6,385 nt of DNA. Source: Pseudomonadota bacterium (lineage in GTDB: Bacteria; Pseudomonadota; Gammaproteobacteria; Burkholderiales; Thiobacillaceae). The notes under the pieces are model-generated. The model saw nothing but the letters and a program-made list of their open reading frames with translations, ran no database searches and was not told where the DNA came from. The position numbers and the translations under genes are program-made. Shown here in pieces: positions 5,076-6,385 of the stretch. The stretch covers positions 1-6,385 of the forward strand of contig JAJZRT010000228.1 of the NCBI GenBank assembly GCA_021802595.1, read 5' to 3'. Positions within the stretch are counted from its first letter, which is position 1, and each line of letters starts with the position of its first letter.

Positions 5076-6085
5076 GCGTCGCCCTCCTCGGTGTTTTCGC
5101 TATCGCCTGCCACCTCCGCCTCCGGCGCTTCGGCCATGGCGGCGGCGATGTAGTCGGCCGGCAGGCCGTAGCGCACGGCCAGTTGCTCCGGCGTCTTGCC
5201 GCTGGCGCGGATCGTCTCCAGCCAGCCGTCGAGGCCGGTGGAGAGCGAGCGCCCGGCCTGCTCGCCGGCGCGGGTGTCGCCGCTGTCCACGCGGTATTTG
5301 TTGGCATAGCCGCGCGGGGTGACCATCAGGCCGTCGCGCACGAAGGTGTTGGAGTTGCCGATGAGCACGGTGGACAGCATGCCGATGGCGCACCCGGCCA
5401 TCTGGTCGAGCGTGGTGAATTCGATGCGCTGTTTTGGCCGGTAGGCGGATTTCACGATGACCACCGGCGTGTCGGGACGGCGATGGGCGAGAAACAGGCG
5501 CTGCGCTTCCCGGATCTGCCGGGTGCGGCGGCCGCTCTTGGGGTTGTAGAGGGCGACGACGAAATCGGCTTCGGCAGCGGCGTTGAGGCGCTTGGCGATG
5601 ACCGGCCAAGGCGTCAGCAGATCGGAGAGCGAAATGGCGCAGAAATCGTGGGTCAGCGGCGCCCCGACCAGCGCCGCGCAGGTGTTGAGCGCCGAGGCGC
5701 CGGGAATGATTTCCACCTCGATGTCGCCGGGTTGGCCGCTGGGCGGCGTCCAGCCGGCCTGGAACAGCACCTCGAAGGTCGGGCCGGCCATGCCGTAGAC
5801 GCCGGCATCGCCGGAGGAGACGAGGGCCACTTTCTTGCCCTGTTTGGCGCGCTCGTAGGCTTCGATGGCGCGGTCCAGTTCCTCGGTCATCGACTTCTTG
5901 ATCACCTCCTTGCCGACCACCAGATCGGCGACCAGGCGGATGTAGGTGACGTAGCCGATGATCGTATCGGCTTCGGCAATCGCCGCGCGGGCGCGCGCCG
6001 TCAGGTGGTCGTTGCTGCCGGGGCCGAGGCCGACCAGCATGATTTTTCCGGGCCTTTCCGGTTCGTTGCCGATGGCGGAGTTCAT
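5072..6085 (-). CDS. cobJ: Precorrin-3B / cobalt-factor III C17-methyltransferase with C-terminal extension
   Basis: Transfers a methyl group from S-adenosylmethionine to C17 while contracting the corrin ring, a central step of cobalamin synthesis. The methyltransferase domain spans ~14-262: glycine motif LVGLGPGSNDHLT (17-29), SSGDAGVYGMAG (90-101), EIIPGASALNTCAALVGAPL (125-144), LYNPKSGRR (179-187) and LIGNSNTF (241-248). CobJ/CbiH enzymes are usually near 240-260 residues; here about 75 more follow, including a helical piece WLETIRASGKTPEQLAVRYG that may be a small docking domain, and an acidic tail. The ATG start has AGGA eight bases upstream and overlaps the upstream cbiG stop (ATGA); the stop overlaps the ferredoxin start. 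Because the neighbour is CbiG, the pathway is likely the early-cobalt (anaerobic) one, in which the enzyme is called CbiH. Confidence 0.95.
   Translation of the reverse strand: MNSAIGNEPERPGKIMLVGLGPGSNDHLTARARAAIAEADTIIGYVTYIRLVADLVVGKEVIKKSMTEELDRAIEAYERAKQGKKVALVSSGDAGVYGMAGPTFEVLFQAGWTPPSGQPGDIEVEIIPGASALNTCAALVGAPLTHDFCAISLSDLLTPWPVIAKRLNAAAEADFVVALYNPKSGRRTRQIREAQRLFLAHRRPDTPVVIVKSAYRPKQRIEFTTLDQMAGCAIGMLSTVLIGNSNTFVRDGLMVTPRGYANKYRVDSGDTRAGEQAGRSLSTGLDGWLETIRASGKTPEQLAVRYGLPADYIAAAMAEAPEAEVAGDSENTEEGDA
5082..5089 (-). promoter_or_regulatory. Strong ribosome binding site that decides a GTG start
   Basis: On the minus strand this is GAGGAGGG, a near-perfect anti-16S match, six bases before GTG 5075. 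It lies inside the 3' end of cobJ and fixes the start of the ferredoxin gene. Confidence 0.75.
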
Positions 6086-6385
6086 GGGGGAATCCTGGTA
6101 ATGGAGACGGTGGCGCTGCGTCCGTCGGGGCCGCGCAGCTTGTGTTTTTCGACGATCAGATGATTCTTGTCCGCGCCGGCGGCGAGCAGGGCGGCGGCCT
6201 CCGCTACCGAGGCTGTGCCGGTGTAGCGGCGCACGGTCTCCGACGGATTGGGCACGGGCACGGCGGCCAGTTGCTCCGGGGAGTAGAAGATCAGCGTCCA
6301 GCCCTGCCCGGCGGCAAACGCCAGCAGGCCGGGTTCATCCGCTTTCAGGGTGATGCTGGCGGCGGCCCGCACCTGCGCCGCATCG
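6082..6385 (-). CDS. cbiG: Cobalt-precorrin-5A hydrolase CbiG, C-terminal part (5' end outside window)
   Basis: CbiG opens the delta-lactone of cobalt-precorrin-5A and releases acetaldehyde in anaerobic cobalamin synthesis. Only the last ~100 residues are present; the frame stays open to the right edge (DAAQVRAAA before SITLKADEPG), so the GTG at 6372 is internal and not a start. The C-terminal CbiG/CobE-type domain is clear from LKADEPGLLAFA, VPVPNPSETVRRYTGTASVA, EAAALLAAGA and GRSATVSITRI. The upstream domains that would separate CbiG from a stand-alone CobE are not visible, so CobE or a CbiG fusion remains possible. Its stop overlaps the cobJ start by four bases. Confidence 0.85.
   Translation of the reverse strand, partial: DAAQVRAAASITLKADEPGLLAFAAGQGWTLIFYSPEQLAAVPVPNPSETVRRYTGTASVAEAAALLAAGADKNHLIVEKHKLRGPDGRSATVSITRIPP
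6093..6096 (-). promoter_or_regulatory. Ribosome binding site of cobJ
   Basis: AGGA on the minus strand lies eight bases before ATG 6085, inside the end of cbiG. It supports the chosen start and translational coupling. Confidence 0.55.

Noticed and set aside
5183..6163. Long 326-residue open frame on the plus strand opposite cobJ
   Set aside because: It is antisense to a clearly conserved methyltransferase in GC-rich DNA, where long shadow frames are expected. Its translation is low-complexity (Gly/Ala/Asp/His-rich) with no recognisable motif.

Overview
The window looks like a stretch of a Gram-negative proteobacterial genome, probably a betaproteobacterium. The hints are the GC-rich cobalamin genes, an E. 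coli-type RcnA/RcnR pair, a Tn402/Tn5053-family transposon end and a CBS-PAS-GGDEF signalling protein. Taxonomy is inferred from gene content only. The layout suggests a chromosomal segment (right) joined to a mobile, rearranged metal-transport segment (left), with several gene remnants at the joints.

Left part (1-1199, minus strand): the N-terminal ~400 residues of a P-type cation ATPase of the CtpE-like kind, running off the left edge. Just upstream of it (1297-1435) lies the tni end of a Tn402/Tn5053-family transposon: a 25-bp terminal inverted repeat plus an internal copy of the transposase-binding repeat. The tniA gene that should follow is missing; the similarity stops where its start codon would be. 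About 90 bases of unassigned sequence follow.

Middle part (1524-3307): a divergent nickel/cobalt efflux module. rcnA (minus) encodes the membrane exporter and rcnR (plus) its metal-sensing repressor. The intergenic region holds two G-tract operators that closely fit the known RcnR site. Downstream of rcnR is the 5' stub of an MFS transporter, broken by an internal deletion/frameshift.

Right part (about 3300-6385, all minus strand): a truncated four-CBS/PAS/GGDEF protein whose GGDEF domain is cut off after its first ~30 residues where it meets the MFS remnant. Upstream of it is a tightly packed cobalamin operon: cbiG (3' end only, running off the right edge), cobJ/cbiH and a thioredoxin-like [2Fe-2S] ferredoxin, joined by 4-bp ATGA and GTGA overlaps.

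Functionally, RcnR should hold rcnA (and probably itself and the MFS gene) off until Ni(II) or Co(II) binds, while the cbi/cob genes make the cobalt-containing corrin ring. The closeness of cobalt efflux and corrin synthesis is suggestive, but the joint between them is a broken gene, so it is more likely due to rearrangement than to a designed unit. I found no clearly new system, RNA gene or CRISPR array. The points most worth checking are the transposon end without its transposase, the extra domain inside RcnA and the two scarred joints.
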